Shown: positions 6,242-13,574, counted from the stretch's first letter. The stretch: DNA of 15,585 bases from Spirochaetia bacterium (GCA_026002305.1 BOBI01000040.1:1-15585), one strand, 5' to 3'. A program made the numbers and translations. The notes: generated by a model not told the origin, from the letters alone.

Positions 6242-7087
6242 CTACCCTATCAATGTACCGCAGCCCGAACTTGAAAAAAGCTCGGTAAGTATAGAGTGGG
6301 GGACACGGCCGTCTATAATGTGGGCGCTTTTAACGCCGCCTGATAACGCGAGGGCGCAGCAGTCGGCTTTGGGGATCATGCCTGTTTTAAGCACACCGGA
6401 TTCTTTTAAGGCGGCAAGCTCCGCCCTGTTTGTCCTGCGTATTAAAGATGAGCTGTCGTGAACATCCTTCATTATCCCCTGTACGTCGGTTATCAAAACT
6501 AATTTTTCGGCCTGTAAAGCGGCGGCGATTTTTGCGGCGGCGGTGTCGGCGTTTACATTGAAAACCTGCCCCTTATCGGCGCCGCAACCCAGCGCCACGG
6601 GGGAAATAACCGGAATAATGCCGCTTTTTAAAAGGCTCTCTAAAAATTGCGGGTGGACGGTTTCAATTTCTCCCACAAGTCCTAAATCGGCAGTTTTAAT
6701 GCGGTTAGCCTGTAAGAGGCCGCCGTCAATTCCGCAAAGACCTATTGCCTGCCCTCCGGTATTTTGCACCAGCGCGCAAATGTCCTTATTTACCTTGCCG
6801 CAAAGCACCATCTGAACAATTTCCATGGTCTGAGAATCTGTGTAACGGAGGCCTTGTACAAAGCGGCTTTCTTTTCCGACCGCTTTTAACATTCCGTCTA
6901 TCTCCGGTCCGCCGCCATGCACCAAAATTACCCGTATACCGGCTTTTGTCAAAAAAACAACATCTTCGATAACGCCGGCCTTTAGCGCCGCATTTATCAT
7001 CGCGTTGCCGCCATATTTTACAACAACTGTTTTTCCTGAAAGTTCTTTTATAAAGTCCTGAGAATAATCCGCACTATTTATTGCCAT
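6242..7087 (-). CDS. argB: Acetylglutamate kinase
   Basis: This 281-residue protein is N-acetyl-L-glutamate kinase, the second step of arginine synthesis, which phosphorylates N-acetylglutamate with ATP in the cytosol. The landmarks are KYGGNAM (residues 24-30, with the phosphate-binding lysine), HGGGPEI (57-63), FNVNADTAAAKIA, LITDVQGI, the substrate-site segment KTGMIPK and the C-terminal HIIDGRVPHSILTELFSSSGCGTLIG-type ending. About 18 residues precede the first strand; they could form the N-terminal helix found in arginine-inhibited enzymes, so feedback control is plausible but not shown. ATG 7087 has only a weak purine stretch upstream. The gene begins 14 bp after the response regulator stop and is followed 47 bp later by gltD, making a likely three-gene transcript. 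No other arg genes are in the window. Confidence 0.95.
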   Translation of the reverse strand: MAINSADYSQDFIKELSGKTVVVKYGGNAMINAALKAGVIEDVVFLTKAGIRVILVHGGGPEIDGMLKAVGKESRFVQGLRYTDSQTMEIVQMVLCGKVNKDICALVQNTGGQAIGLCGIDGGLLQANRIKTADLGLVGEIETVHPQFLESLLKSGIIPVISPVALGCGADKGQVFNVNADTAAAKIAAALQAEKLVLITDVQGIMKDVHDSSSLIRRTNRAELAALKESGVLKTGMIPKADCCALALSGGVKSAHIIDGRVPHSILTELFSSSGCGTLIG

Positions 7088-7101
7088 GGGGTAGTTTATT
7101 C

Positions 7102-7878
7102 CTACTTAAACGAAAATTTCAATTGACCTGTCAGCGGGTGGGCGTAGCTGTTTGAACCACAGGGCGCATCTACAAAGCCGCCTTTTAAACCGGACTTTGC
7201 GCAAAAGCCGTTGTTAATTGCGTATAACGCTATTTGTGTCCGGTGTTTTAATCCTGTCTTTTGTAGAATCAGCGAGATGTAATTCCGTATTGTAGATTCT
7301 TTTATATCGAGGGTTTTGGCAATTTCTTTATTTGAAAATCCGGCGCCTATAAATTTTGCAACTTGAAATTCCGCACGGCTTATAAAAATGGGTGTAATGG
7401 AAATACCTTTGTTGTTTAACGCGGGATCCGGCGCTTTGACCAGCCCTGTCTTTTTAACTATGTTGGTAAACAGACGGAATGTCTTGTTCACAATCTCCGC
7501 GCTGATATAACTTTCGCCGCTTAAAATAATCTGCACACAATTACAAAGTTCCGTAGATAAATTCTTTTTTAGAATATAGCCGCGTACATCATTTCCTGCG
7601 GCGTTTAAAACGAAATCTTCGCTAATATAATTTGTCATAGCAATTATTAACGTGCTGCTGGAACGAAGCCGTAACGAAGATATTACCTTTTCGCCATTTA
7701 ACACCGGCAAATCCATATCAATTAGAAGCATTTCGGGATGTATTTCGGTTGTAAGTTTTATCGCTTCATACCCGTCCCGTGCAATACCGGCAGTCTGTAC
7801 ATCAAATTGAGTACACAAAAGATTTTGAATACAATTTGTTAAATTCTTATCCCCCTCCGCAATAACAATTTTAGCCAT
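7102..7878 (-). CDS. LuxR/NarL-type response regulator (orphan)
   Basis: I choose ATG 7878 (258 residues, MAKIVIAEGDKNL) because AAAGGAGGT stands directly upstream; a longer frame from 7917 lacks such a site. Residues 1 to about 120 form a receiver domain with the phospho-acceptor in LLIDMDLPVLNG, the switch residue in MTNYIS and the conserved lysine in ILKKN. The acidic pocket is unusual: the normal pair of acids reads Glu-Gly, then Asp (AEGDK), so one metal-binding acid may be missing. The C-terminal half holds a LuxR-type helix-turn-helix (SRAEFQVAKFIGAGFSNKEI through TIRNYISLILQKTGLKHRTQ). A tail of about 34 residues after it (FCAKSGLKGGFVDAPCGS...) is longer than usual and unrecognised. 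No histidine kinase is adjacent. It sits immediately upstream of argB and gltD, so it may control them or its own operon. The regulon is inferred only. Confidence 0.88.
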   Translation of the reverse strand: MAKIVIAEGDKNLTNCIQNLLCTQFDVQTAGIARDGYEAIKLTTEIHPEMLLIDMDLPVLNGEKVISSLRLRSSSTLIIAMTNYISEDFVLNAAGNDVRGYILKKNLSTELCNCVQIILSGESYISAEIVNKTFRLFTNIVKKTGLVKAPDPALNNKGISITPIFISRAEFQVAKFIGAGFSNKEIAKTLDIKESTIRNYISLILQKTGLKHRTQIALYAINNGFCAKSGLKGGFVDAPCGSNSYAHPLTGQLKFSFK

Positions 7879-8083
7879 ACAACCTCCTTTTGTAAAATTT
7901 GTTATTATCAATAACATTACAATATTTACAAAAAAACAATAAAAATATTGAGGTTTTGTGATATTTATAATCCGCTGTTAGTTGCAATTAATTAAACAAT
8001 TAGTTTATACCTGCGTATCTTCAATAAATATAAAGAATTACCTCCTAATATATTGTCGATAGGTTTAGTAAGTTTCATTATAG

Positions 8084-8121
8084 AGAAAAATCATTCGCGG
8101 GTAGCCGCGATTGATTTTTCT
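8084..8121. terminator. Strong bidirectional terminator-like hairpin
   Basis: AGAAAAATCA-T-TCGCGG (8084-8100), loop GTAG, CCGCGA-T-TGATTTTTCT (8105-8121): sixteen pairs interrupted by one T-T mismatch. A GC-rich core flanked by A and T tracts gives a terminator-like form on both strands. It lies between two divergent genes, where a terminator has no upstream gene to end, so it may insulate the two promoters, attenuate a leader, or serve as an operator. Confidence 0.55.
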
Positions 8122-8144
8122 TCAACGTGGGAAATACGTTTTTT

Positions 8145-8173
8145 TTGTTGCCCCAAAATTAAAATTTTATTAT
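8145..8173 (+). promoter_or_regulatory. Candidate promoter of the large lipoprotein gene
   Basis: TTGTTG (8145-8150), 17-base spacer, TATTAT (8168-8173, five of six matches). It lies about 58 bases before the start codon and just after the hairpin. The -35 match is weak. Confidence 0.4.
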
Positions 8174-8231
8174 ATTTGGGTCAAGCTCCACAACATAAGT
8201 TAAGCTAGATTATTTTCAAGGAGAAAAAAAC

Positions 8232-10826
8232 ATGAAATTATTTACATCCTCATGGAAGATAGCAGGTTTTAACCTGCTAACCGTTTTTGCACTAGTCATA
8301 GGGCTTGCAGCCTGTGATGCCCCAAGTCCGGGAGAACCAACAGATGCTTCCGGCGATTCCGCTGCGGGAACCACATTATCGGGAACAGTTACCATTGACG
8401 GCAAGTTGGCCGTTGGTCAAAAATTAAAGGCAAACCTATCCGCACTTGGGGGCGATGGCGCCATAACATACAAATGGACAAAAAATGGCGATTCCGCATC
8501 CATTGGTAAAACCGCAACCTATACCATTAAACCGGCAGATGATAATTCAAAAATAAAAGTAACTGTAAGCCGCGAAGGCTTCAGGGGCACAAAAAGTGCG
8601 ACGGTTACCATCGGCATTCCAAATTTTTGGATGGTAGGCGAAACCGGGCCAACGGACGGAATAATAATTTTTGATAATACCAAGCATATTTTCGGGGATG
8701 ATTGGGATTACATGGAAGCAGCGCCTGAAGATTTAGGGCCCCTTGCATGGGCATCGGCGACTGAAACAACCACCGAATTACCGGGAGGCTTTTCAGAGGA
8801 AGTTGGCAGCGGCAAGGAAAACACCCGGCTAATACTGAATGCGGCCGCAGACCCAAAAGCGCCGGCAGCAAAAGCCGCTGCAAATTATGAGTATAAAGGG
8901 GTTAAGGACTGGTTCCTGCCGAGTATCGACGAGCTTACCTTGCTTTATAATAATAAAACCGATACAGACATGGATTTTGCCGATGCCCCCTACTGGTCAT
9001 CTTCCCAGAATGGCGATGAATTCGCTTGGTATCAGGACTTAAATGATGGCAGCAAGGATGACGAAGGCAGCAAAGACGAGGCATATTATGTCAGGCCTGT
9101 GCGAATGTTTGTAAAAGCTCCGGTTTCGATACCGACACCAACACCAACATCCACACCGGAAGCGTCTGCTACACCAACAACGTCTACTACGCCGATAGCG
9201 TCCGCAACGCCGACACCAACGGCTTCATCGACATCTACACCGGAAGCGTCTGCTACACCAACAACGTCCGCAACACCGACGCCTACTACAACACCGGCAG
9301 CGACGGCTACGCCAACAGTGTCCGCAACGCCGACTCCAACGCCAACACCGACGCCGACACCGACTCCAACACCCACTCCGACGCCGACACCCTCCTTTAC
9401 GGCTGCGCCTGTCGTAAGCCTTACCCCCGGCGACAAACAACTTACCGTCAACCTGACCGCCGCCGCCAGCCCTGCGCCGGACAGTTACGACCTCTACTAC
9501 AGGGCAAAAGCCACCGTTGGCGCCGCCAACTGGACCGCGGCGGAGCTTGTCGCAGGCGGTACAAGGGTAACCGGCGTTAGCTTCCCCTACACAATAAGCG
9601 GTCTTACAAACGGCGCCGCCTACAACGTAACGGTGTCGGCAAAGAAAACAGGCTATGCCGACACCGCATTATCCAATGCGGCAGAGGCGACACCGACGCT
9701 GCCTTCCTTTACGGCCGCGCCTGCCATCAGCCTTACAGCGAGGAGTGCCAGCCTTACCGTTACCATGACCGCCGCCGCCAGCCCTGCGCCGGACAGTTAC
9801 GACCTCTACTACAGGGCGAAAGCCACCACCAGCGCAGCCAACTGGACCCAGGCGGAGCTTTTATCAGGCGGCACAAGGGTGACTGGCGTTAGCTTCCCCT
9901 ACACCATAAGCGGTCTTACCAACGGCGCCGCCTACAACGTGGCGGCGATGGCAAAGAAAACAGGCTATGCCGACGGCGTGTCCAATGTGGCAGAGGCGAC
10001 ACCGGCACTGCCGGACCCTCTTGATATTACGGACTTTGGCGCTGCGGCGGACGGAACGCAAACCGCGTCTGCAGGCTTCGACCTTCAGACCTATCTAAAC
10101 GGCCTTACCGCGGGGAACTATGCTGTAAACCTTACAGACGATCCGGCGGCATTTACCTCAGGCGGTGTTACCCTGCAAACCGGCGTCCATGTTTCCCTGC
10201 GGGGAAAATGGACCATAGCTGTAGACTTTGCCGGTACCATGTTTAATGTACCGGCCAACACGGAAGTTATAATCCGCGGGCCGGCTCTACAGGGAAAGAA
10301 GGGAGGCAACTCATCTTTGGTCAATGTCAACGGCGGCAAGCTCGTACTCCACGAAGGGATGATTAAGGACCATAGCTCCCGTTACGGCGGCGGGGTAAGC
10401 ATTAACAAAGGTACGTTTATCATGAACGGCGGCTCGATAAAAGGCAATAATTCAGGCGAAATGGGCGGCGGGGTATATTTAATTAGTAATAGCACATTCA
10501 CGATGAATGGCGGCACGATAAGCGGTAATACAGCAGGAAAATACGGCGACAGCGGTGCGCTGTTTGCCGCCACAGGCAGTACGTTTACCATGAACGACGG
10601 CGAGATTATAGACAATAGCGGCATCGGTGTGAAGTTTGACCTCAATACCGGTGATTGTACCATTAATAACGGCCTTATCGCCAGAAACAGCAAAGGCGGA
10701 ATAAGTATACATCAATACTGTGGCACCATTATTTACAATGGCGGCAACATAAAGGACAATACCTCCTATAACGTCAGCGATGGTTACGGCCATTTCATCA
10801 ACAAGAGCGGACTGCCGAACCCATAG
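8232..10826 (+). CDS. Modular surface lipoprotein with Ig-like, DUF1566-like, FN3 and beta-helix parts
   Basis: This 864-residue protein starts at ATG 8232, preceded by AAGGAG with an eight-base spacer. It has a lipoprotein signal peptide with lipobox GLAAC (Cys28). In order it carries: an Ig-like domain (about 48-128: SGTVTIDGKLAVGQKLKANL... to IKVTVSREGF); a DUF1566/Lcl-like domain (about 130-295: VKDWFLPSIDELTLLYNN, YWSSSQ, YYVRPVRMF), the type found on secreted spirochete and Fibrobacter proteins; a Thr/Pro/Ser linker (about 298-390); two fibronectin III-like repeats of 104 residues, nearly identical in DNA; and a C-terminal beta-helix (about 594-864) with repeats such as STFTMNGGTISGNTAGKYG. 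I predict a long adhesin or binding protein on the cell surface or in the periplasm; the ligand is unknown and no catalytic residues are evident. It stands alone, divergent from the regulator, and ends before a strong terminator. Confidence 0.85.
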   Translation: MKLFTSSWKIAGFNLLTVFALVIGLAACDAPSPGEPTDASGDSAAGTTLSGTVTIDGKLAVGQKLKANLSALGGDGAITYKWTKNGDSASIGKTATYTIKPADDNSKIKVTVSREGFRGTKSATVTIGIPNFWMVGETGPTDGIIIFDNTKHIFGDDWDYMEAAPEDLGPLAWASATETTTELPGGFSEEVGSGKENTRLILNAAADPKAPAAKAAANYEYKGVKDWFLPSIDELTLLYNNKTDTDMDFADAPYWSSSQNGDEFAWYQDLNDGSKDDEGSKDEAYYVRPVRMFVKAPVSIPTPTPTSTPEASATPTTSTTPIASATPTPTASSTSTPEASATPTTSATPTPTTTPAATATPTVSATPTPTPTPTPTPTPTPTPTPTPSFTAAPVVSLTPGDKQLTVNLTAAASPAPDSYDLYYRAKATVGAANWTAAELVAGGTRVTGVSFPYTISGLTNGAAYNVTVSAKKTGYADTALSNAAEATPTLPSFTAAPAISLTARSASLTVTMTAAASPAPDSYDLYYRAKATTSAANWTQAELLSGGTRVTGVSFPYTISGLTNGAAYNVAAMAKKTGYADGVSNVAEATPALPDPLDITDFGAAADGTQTASAGFDLQTYLNGLTAGNYAVNLTDDPAAFTSGGVTLQTGVHVSLRGKWTIAVDFAGTMFNVPANTEVIIRGPALQGKKGGNSSLVNVNGGKLVLHEGMIKDHSSRYGGGVSINKGTFIMNGGSIKGNNSGEMGGGVYLISNSTFTMNGGTISGNTAGKYGDSGALFAATGSTFTMNDGEIIDNSGIGVKFDLNTGDCTINNGLIARNSKGGISIHQYCGTIIYNGGNIKDNTSYNVSDGYGHFINKSGLPNP
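9126..9393 (+). repeat. Thr/Pro-rich linker repeat region
   Basis: Degenerate hexamers of the form ACN-CCN, mixed with longer units (STPEASATPTTS occurs twice), encode TPTPTP runs between the DUF1566-like and fibronectin-like parts. The last third is almost pure Thr-Pro. Such DNA is prone to slippage in multiples of six bases, which keeps the frame while changing linker length. Confidence 0.9.
9396..10016 (+). repeat. Two tandem 312-bp fibronectin-like repeats
   Basis: Two adjacent in-frame units begin SFTAAPVVSLT and SFTAAPAISLT and are offset by 312 bp (104 codons). Long stretches, such as that encoding AAASPAPDSYDLYYRAKAT, are almost identical, which points to recent duplication or ongoing gene conversion. 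Differences cluster at VGAANWTAAELVA against TSAANWTQAELLS. Confidence 0.85.
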
Positions 10827-10901
10827 GCTTTAGCCACGGCTTTTCATTTTAATGCGGGGTATTAAACCGCCCTGCGAATAAAACCATCTGCTAACCCAAG
10901 C

Positions 10902-10934
10902 CCCGCGCCAAAAAACGGCGCGGGACTTTTTTTT
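10902..10934 (+). terminator. Rho-independent terminator
   Basis: Stem CCCGCGCC (10902-10909) pairs with GGCGCGGG (10917-10924) around the loop AAAAAAC. The bases AC and then eight T residues (10927-10934) follow. It lies 75 bases after the lipoprotein stop and should end that transcript. Confidence 0.92.
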
Positions 10935-10945
10935 GGGCGGTATTG

Positions 10946-11071
10946 ATGGAAACCCGTGAACGGCAGGAAGCGACAGATCGGCAAATGAAAGAAACCGACA
11001 AACGGGTTGGGGAGCTTACCAAATCACGGAGCCAACAGGCAGTTATCATCCGCATGAATGGTAATTGTTGA
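10946..11071 (+). pseudogene. Remnant of a coiled-coil protein, possibly DUF3782/PD-(D/E)XK type
   Basis: A 41-codon frame reads METRERQEATDRQMKETDKR, VGELTKSRSQQ and then MNGNC before TGA. The heptad-like Lys/Glu/Asp/Arg pattern and the phrase DRQMKETDKRVGELT are typical of the N-terminal coiled coil of PD-(D/E)XK-type proteins abundant in treponemes and cyanobacteria. The nuclease part that should follow is absent. It begins 12 bases after the terminator T run, with no Shine-Dalgarno site, so I regard it as a truncated leftover. The family assignment is from memory of the motif. Confidence 0.5.
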
Positions 11072-11146
11072 AGCTATAAACGATCCGTCTGTAAATCATG
11101 GTGGTGCCGGCTAAACTTTGAATTCCTGCATTAAGATAGCAAGCCG

Positions 11147-11175
11147 TTGACGACCACCCTATATTTTGATAAATT
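11147..11175 (+). promoter_or_regulatory. Candidate promoter of the tRNA cluster
   Basis: TTGACG (11147-11152, five of six), 17-base spacer, TAAATT (11170-11175, four of six). Transcription would start around 11182, a few bases before the first tRNA. Confidence 0.45.
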
Positions 11176-11190
11176 GAAGGTGTTGTAAAC

Positions 11191-11278
11191 GGAGCGGTGA
11201 CCGAGAGGCCGAAGGTGCTTCCCTGCTAAGGAAGTGTACCTCTAAAGGGTACCGAGGGTTCGAATCCCTCCTGCTCCG
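11191..11278 (+). tRNA. tRNA-Ser(GCT)
   Basis: An 88-base cloverleaf with acceptor GGAGCGG pairing CTGCTCC and discriminator G. The anticodon loop CTGCTAA carries anticodon GCT, reading AGC and AGT. A long variable arm (GTGTACCTCTAAAGGGTACC region), as expected for a serine tRNA, is followed by the T arm GAGGG-TTCGAAT-CCCTC. CCA is not encoded. Confidence 0.95.
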
Positions 11279-11286
11279 CTTTTTTT

Positions 11287-11371
11287 GGAGCGGTGTCCGA
11301 GTGGTTGAAGGAGACGGTCTTGAAAACCGCTGAGCCGCAAGGTTCCGGGGGTTCGAATCCCCCCTGCTCCG
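11287..11371 (+). tRNA. tRNA-Ser(TGA)
   Basis: An 85-base cloverleaf with acceptor GGAGCGG pairing CTGCTCC and discriminator G. The anticodon loop CTTGAAA gives anticodon TGA, reading TCA and other TCN codons. The long variable arm and the T arm GGGGG-TTCGAAT-CCCCC are clear. The acceptor stem is identical to the neighbouring tRNA-Ser, from which it is separated by eight bases including seven T. CCA is not encoded. Confidence 0.95.
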
Positions 11372-11378
11372 TGAAATT

Positions 11379-11452
11379 GAGGTTGTAGCTCAGATGGATA
11401 GAGCATCAGATTGCGGATCTGAAGGTCGCACGTTCGAATCGTGTCAGCCTCA
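11379..11452 (+). tRNA. tRNA-Arg(GCG)
   Basis: A 74-base cloverleaf: acceptor GAGGTTG pairs CAGCCTC with one G-U, and the discriminator is A. The D arm is GCTC-AGATGGATA-GAGC, with an A at position 20 as in arginine tRNAs. The anticodon stem is TCAGA/TCTGA with loop TTGCGGA, so the anticodon is GCG, reading CGC and CGT. Most bacteria use ACG with inosine here. The body closely resembles a normal bacterial tRNA-Arg(ACG) apart from the anticodon loop. CCA is not encoded. Confidence 0.9.
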
Positions 11453-11496
11453 TTGTATGTTATTGTAGGGTATAGAGTTAGCGAAATTAAATAACC

Positions 11497-12396
11497 ATGG
11501 AAATTTTAACCATCATAGAACAGCAGCTTCTTAACGGTCTTTCGTTGGGAGCGATTTACGCGCTTATAGCGTTGGGCTATACGATGGTTTACGGGATTGT
11601 GCTGCTGATTAATTTTGCACACGGCGACATTTTGATGGTGGGCGCTTATTCGGCGTATTTTGTGCTTACGAAATTCGGTGTAACGCCGCTTACCCTGTGC
11701 GCGTCCTTTGTGTTTGCGATGACGGTTTGCGCCTGTCTTGGTATGGTGATTGAGCGGCTGGCCTACAAACCGCTGCGTGCGGCGCCGCGCCTTAATTCGC
11801 TGATTACGGCGATTGCGGTGTCGTTGATTTTGGAAAACGGTGTGCGTGTGCTGCCGTTTATCGGGCCGAACCCGCGGCAATTTCCGCGCCCCGCGGTTCA
11901 CAATATAAGTTTCGGTAATTTTTCAATTTCAAATATTCAAATTATTGTGATTGTGGTTTCCGCTATTATGATGATTGCGCTTAATTACATTATTACGTCT
12001 ACAAAGCGCGGAAAGGCGATGCGCTCGGTGTCTTTTGATATGAACGCGGCGGCTCTTATGGGTGTTTCGGTGAACGGGACCATCGCGTTTACGTTTGCGT
12101 TGGGGTCGGCGCTTGCCGCTGCCGGCGGCATTCTGTTTGCGTTTTCGTACCCGCAGGTGTCGCCGACCATGGGTATGATGCCCGGCCTAAAGGCCTTTGT
12201 TGCGGCGGTTTTGGGCGGAATTGGCTCCGTGCCAGGTGCGATGCTTGGCGGTATTGTGCTTGGTGTTGCCGAAACATTAACCAAAGGCTTTATTTCGTCA
12301 CAGTATTCGGACGCGATAACTTTTTCCATACTGATTATCATTCTTTTGGTAAAACCAACAGGAATTCTGGGCGTAAAGGCAAAAATAAAGGTGTAG
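11497..12396 (+). CDS. livH: Branched-chain amino acid ABC transporter permease LivH
   Basis: This 299-residue inner-membrane protein is one of the two permease subunits of the high-affinity leucine/isoleucine/valine uptake system. The N-terminus (QLLNGLSLGAIYALIALGYTMVYGIVLLINFAHGDILMVGAY) is diagnostic of LivH. So are IERLAYKPLRAAPRLNSLIT, the cytoplasmic EAA-like loop near residues 168-195 (KRGKAMRSVSFDMNAAALMGV) that contacts the ATPases, and the ending FSILIIILLVKPTGILG. About eight membrane segments are evident. ATG 11497 lies 44 bp after tRNA-Arg; no Shine-Dalgarno site is visible. LivM follows after 13 bp. LivH-family permeases also carry urea or other amides, so the exact substrate is inferred. 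Confidence 0.93.
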   Translation: MEILTIIEQQLLNGLSLGAIYALIALGYTMVYGIVLLINFAHGDILMVGAYSAYFVLTKFGVTPLTLCASFVFAMTVCACLGMVIERLAYKPLRAAPRLNSLITAIAVSLILENGVRVLPFIGPNPRQFPRPAVHNISFGNFSISNIQIIVIVVSAIMMIALNYIITSTKRGKAMRSVSFDMNAAALMGVSVNGTIAFTFALGSALAAAGGILFAFSYPQVSPTMGMMPGLKAFVAAVLGGIGSVPGAMLGGIVLGVAETLTKGFISSQYSDAITFSILIIILLVKPTGILGVKAKIKV

Positions 12397-12409
12397 GGCA
12401 GTAATTTTT

Positions 12410-13390
12410 ATGACTGAAAAACTGAAAACTACGTTTATCCTTCTCTGTTTTGCGGTTTTCTTAACCGCCGTGCCTACAATTCTGATAAAATTAGACATTA
12501 TTGACGCATATTTAGCGCAAATTATCACGGTGGCAAGCGTAAACGCCATTTTAGCCGTCAGTGTAAACATGATTACCGGTATTACCGGTCAACTTTCCAT
12601 TGGCCAAGCCGGTTTTATGGCAATTGGCGCCTATTCGTGTATATTTTTCTCGATGGATTTACATTTGCCATTACCGGCCGGCCTGATCCTTGCCGCCCTC
12701 CTTACCGCATTTTTCGGTTTTATAATAGGTTTTCCTACACTCAAACTAACCGGCGACTACCTTGCAATCGTTACGCTGGGCTTTGGCGAAATTATCCGCG
12801 TCGTGTTGACAAACCTGCGCAACATTACAGGCGGGGCAAACGGCCGGCAGTTCCCCTCGATACTGTCATCGCCCTTTCATGCCGATCTGTCTTTTTTAAC
12901 CGCGACGCTCTCGCTGGTTGTAATCATCGTTCTATTACAAAACTTTCTGCGCTCATCCTACGGGCGGGCAATTCTCGCGGTGCGCGAAGACGAAATCGCC
13001 GCAAACTCGAGCGGCATAAGCGTGTTTCGTTATAAAATGATAGGCTTTGTAAGCGCGTCGTTCATAGCCGGAATCGGCGGCGCGTTATACGCAATGGTTA
13101 TCGGTTTTGTTAAACCGGACATCGCCTCGTTCAACAAAAGCATCGACTACCTGATATTCGTCGTGTTAGGCGGCATGGGCTCCATGACAGGCTCCATCAC
13201 CGCCGCCTACGTGCTAACCTGCCTGCAGGAATTCCTGCGCCCATTAAAAGACTACCGGCTTGTGATATACCCGTTAATCCTCATCGTTGTCATGCTCTAC
13301 CGCCCGCAGGGGCTTTTAGGCATGAAGGAGCTTTCATTCGTCAAGTTAGCAGGCAGGTTTGCCGGTTTGTTTAGAAAAAAAAGCGTATAA
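12410..13390 (+). CDS. livM: Branched-chain amino acid ABC transporter permease LivM
   Basis: This 326-residue inner-membrane protein is the partner permease of LivH. Family hallmarks are ITGQLSIGQAGFMAIGAY near residue 60, LTGDYLAIVTLGFGEIIRVVL near 110, the ATPase-contacting loop YGRAILAVREDEIAANSSGI near 185-205, and the ending LYRPQGLLGM followed by a basic tail (FRKKSV). About eight to ten membrane segments are seen. It starts 13 bp after livH with only a weak ribosome site, so translation may be coupled. The ATPase genes livG and livF and the binding-protein gene livJ, normally adjacent, are absent. The next gene is on the opposite strand. Confidence 0.93.
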   Translation: MTEKLKTTFILLCFAVFLTAVPTILIKLDIIDAYLAQIITVASVNAILAVSVNMITGITGQLSIGQAGFMAIGAYSCIFFSMDLHLPLPAGLILAALLTAFFGFIIGFPTLKLTGDYLAIVTLGFGEIIRVVLTNLRNITGGANGRQFPSILSSPFHADLSFLTATLSLVVIIVLLQNFLRSSYGRAILAVREDEIAANSSGISVFRYKMIGFVSASFIAGIGGALYAMVIGFVKPDIASFNKSIDYLIFVVLGGMGSMTGSITAAYVLTCLQEFLRPLKDYRLVIYPLILIVVMLYRPQGLLGMKELSFVKLAGRFAGLFRKKSV

Positions 13391-13498
13391 CGTGCGTACC
13401 TCGCCGCGAAACAATTCCTCAAAGTTAACCGCATCCGCCTGTCATCCGATCATTCAATGTTTCACAGGTTCCGCAATTTTGATATTTTTCCGGCGAGT

Positions 13499-13526
13499 TT
13501 GTAAGCGCGTGAATTTCTTGTATAAT
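13499..13526 (+). promoter_or_regulatory. Promoter-like sequence facing the convergent ATPase gene
   Basis: TTGTAA (13499-13504), 16-base spacer, perfect TATAAT (13521-13526). It points rightwards into the 3' end of the opposing gene, so it could make an antisense RNA, or be the leftover promoter of a lost downstream gene. The rest of 13391-13574 shows nothing recognisable. Confidence 0.3.
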
Positions 13527-13574
13527 TCAAAGTTTCCAAATATTCTGAACAACCGGGATTGTCATAGTAACTTT

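Larger units (their letters stand above)
7879..8231. other. Divergent intergenic region
   Basis: These 353 bases separate the start of the regulator operon from the start of the large lipoprotein gene. The regulator-proximal part (7900-8080) is very AT-rich, with no single convincing promoter. A strong hairpin lies at 8084-8121, and a plausible lipoprotein promoter at 8145-8173. No RNA gene is recognised. Confidence 0.6.

Noticed and set aside
9086..9451. Minus-strand frame encoding long Val-Gly repeats
   Set aside because: It is the antisense reading of the Thr-Pro linker; repetitive codons keep both strands open.
11279..11286. T run between the two serine tRNAs considered as a terminator
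   Set aside because: There is no dedicated stem before it other than the tRNA itself, and two more tRNAs follow on the same strand.
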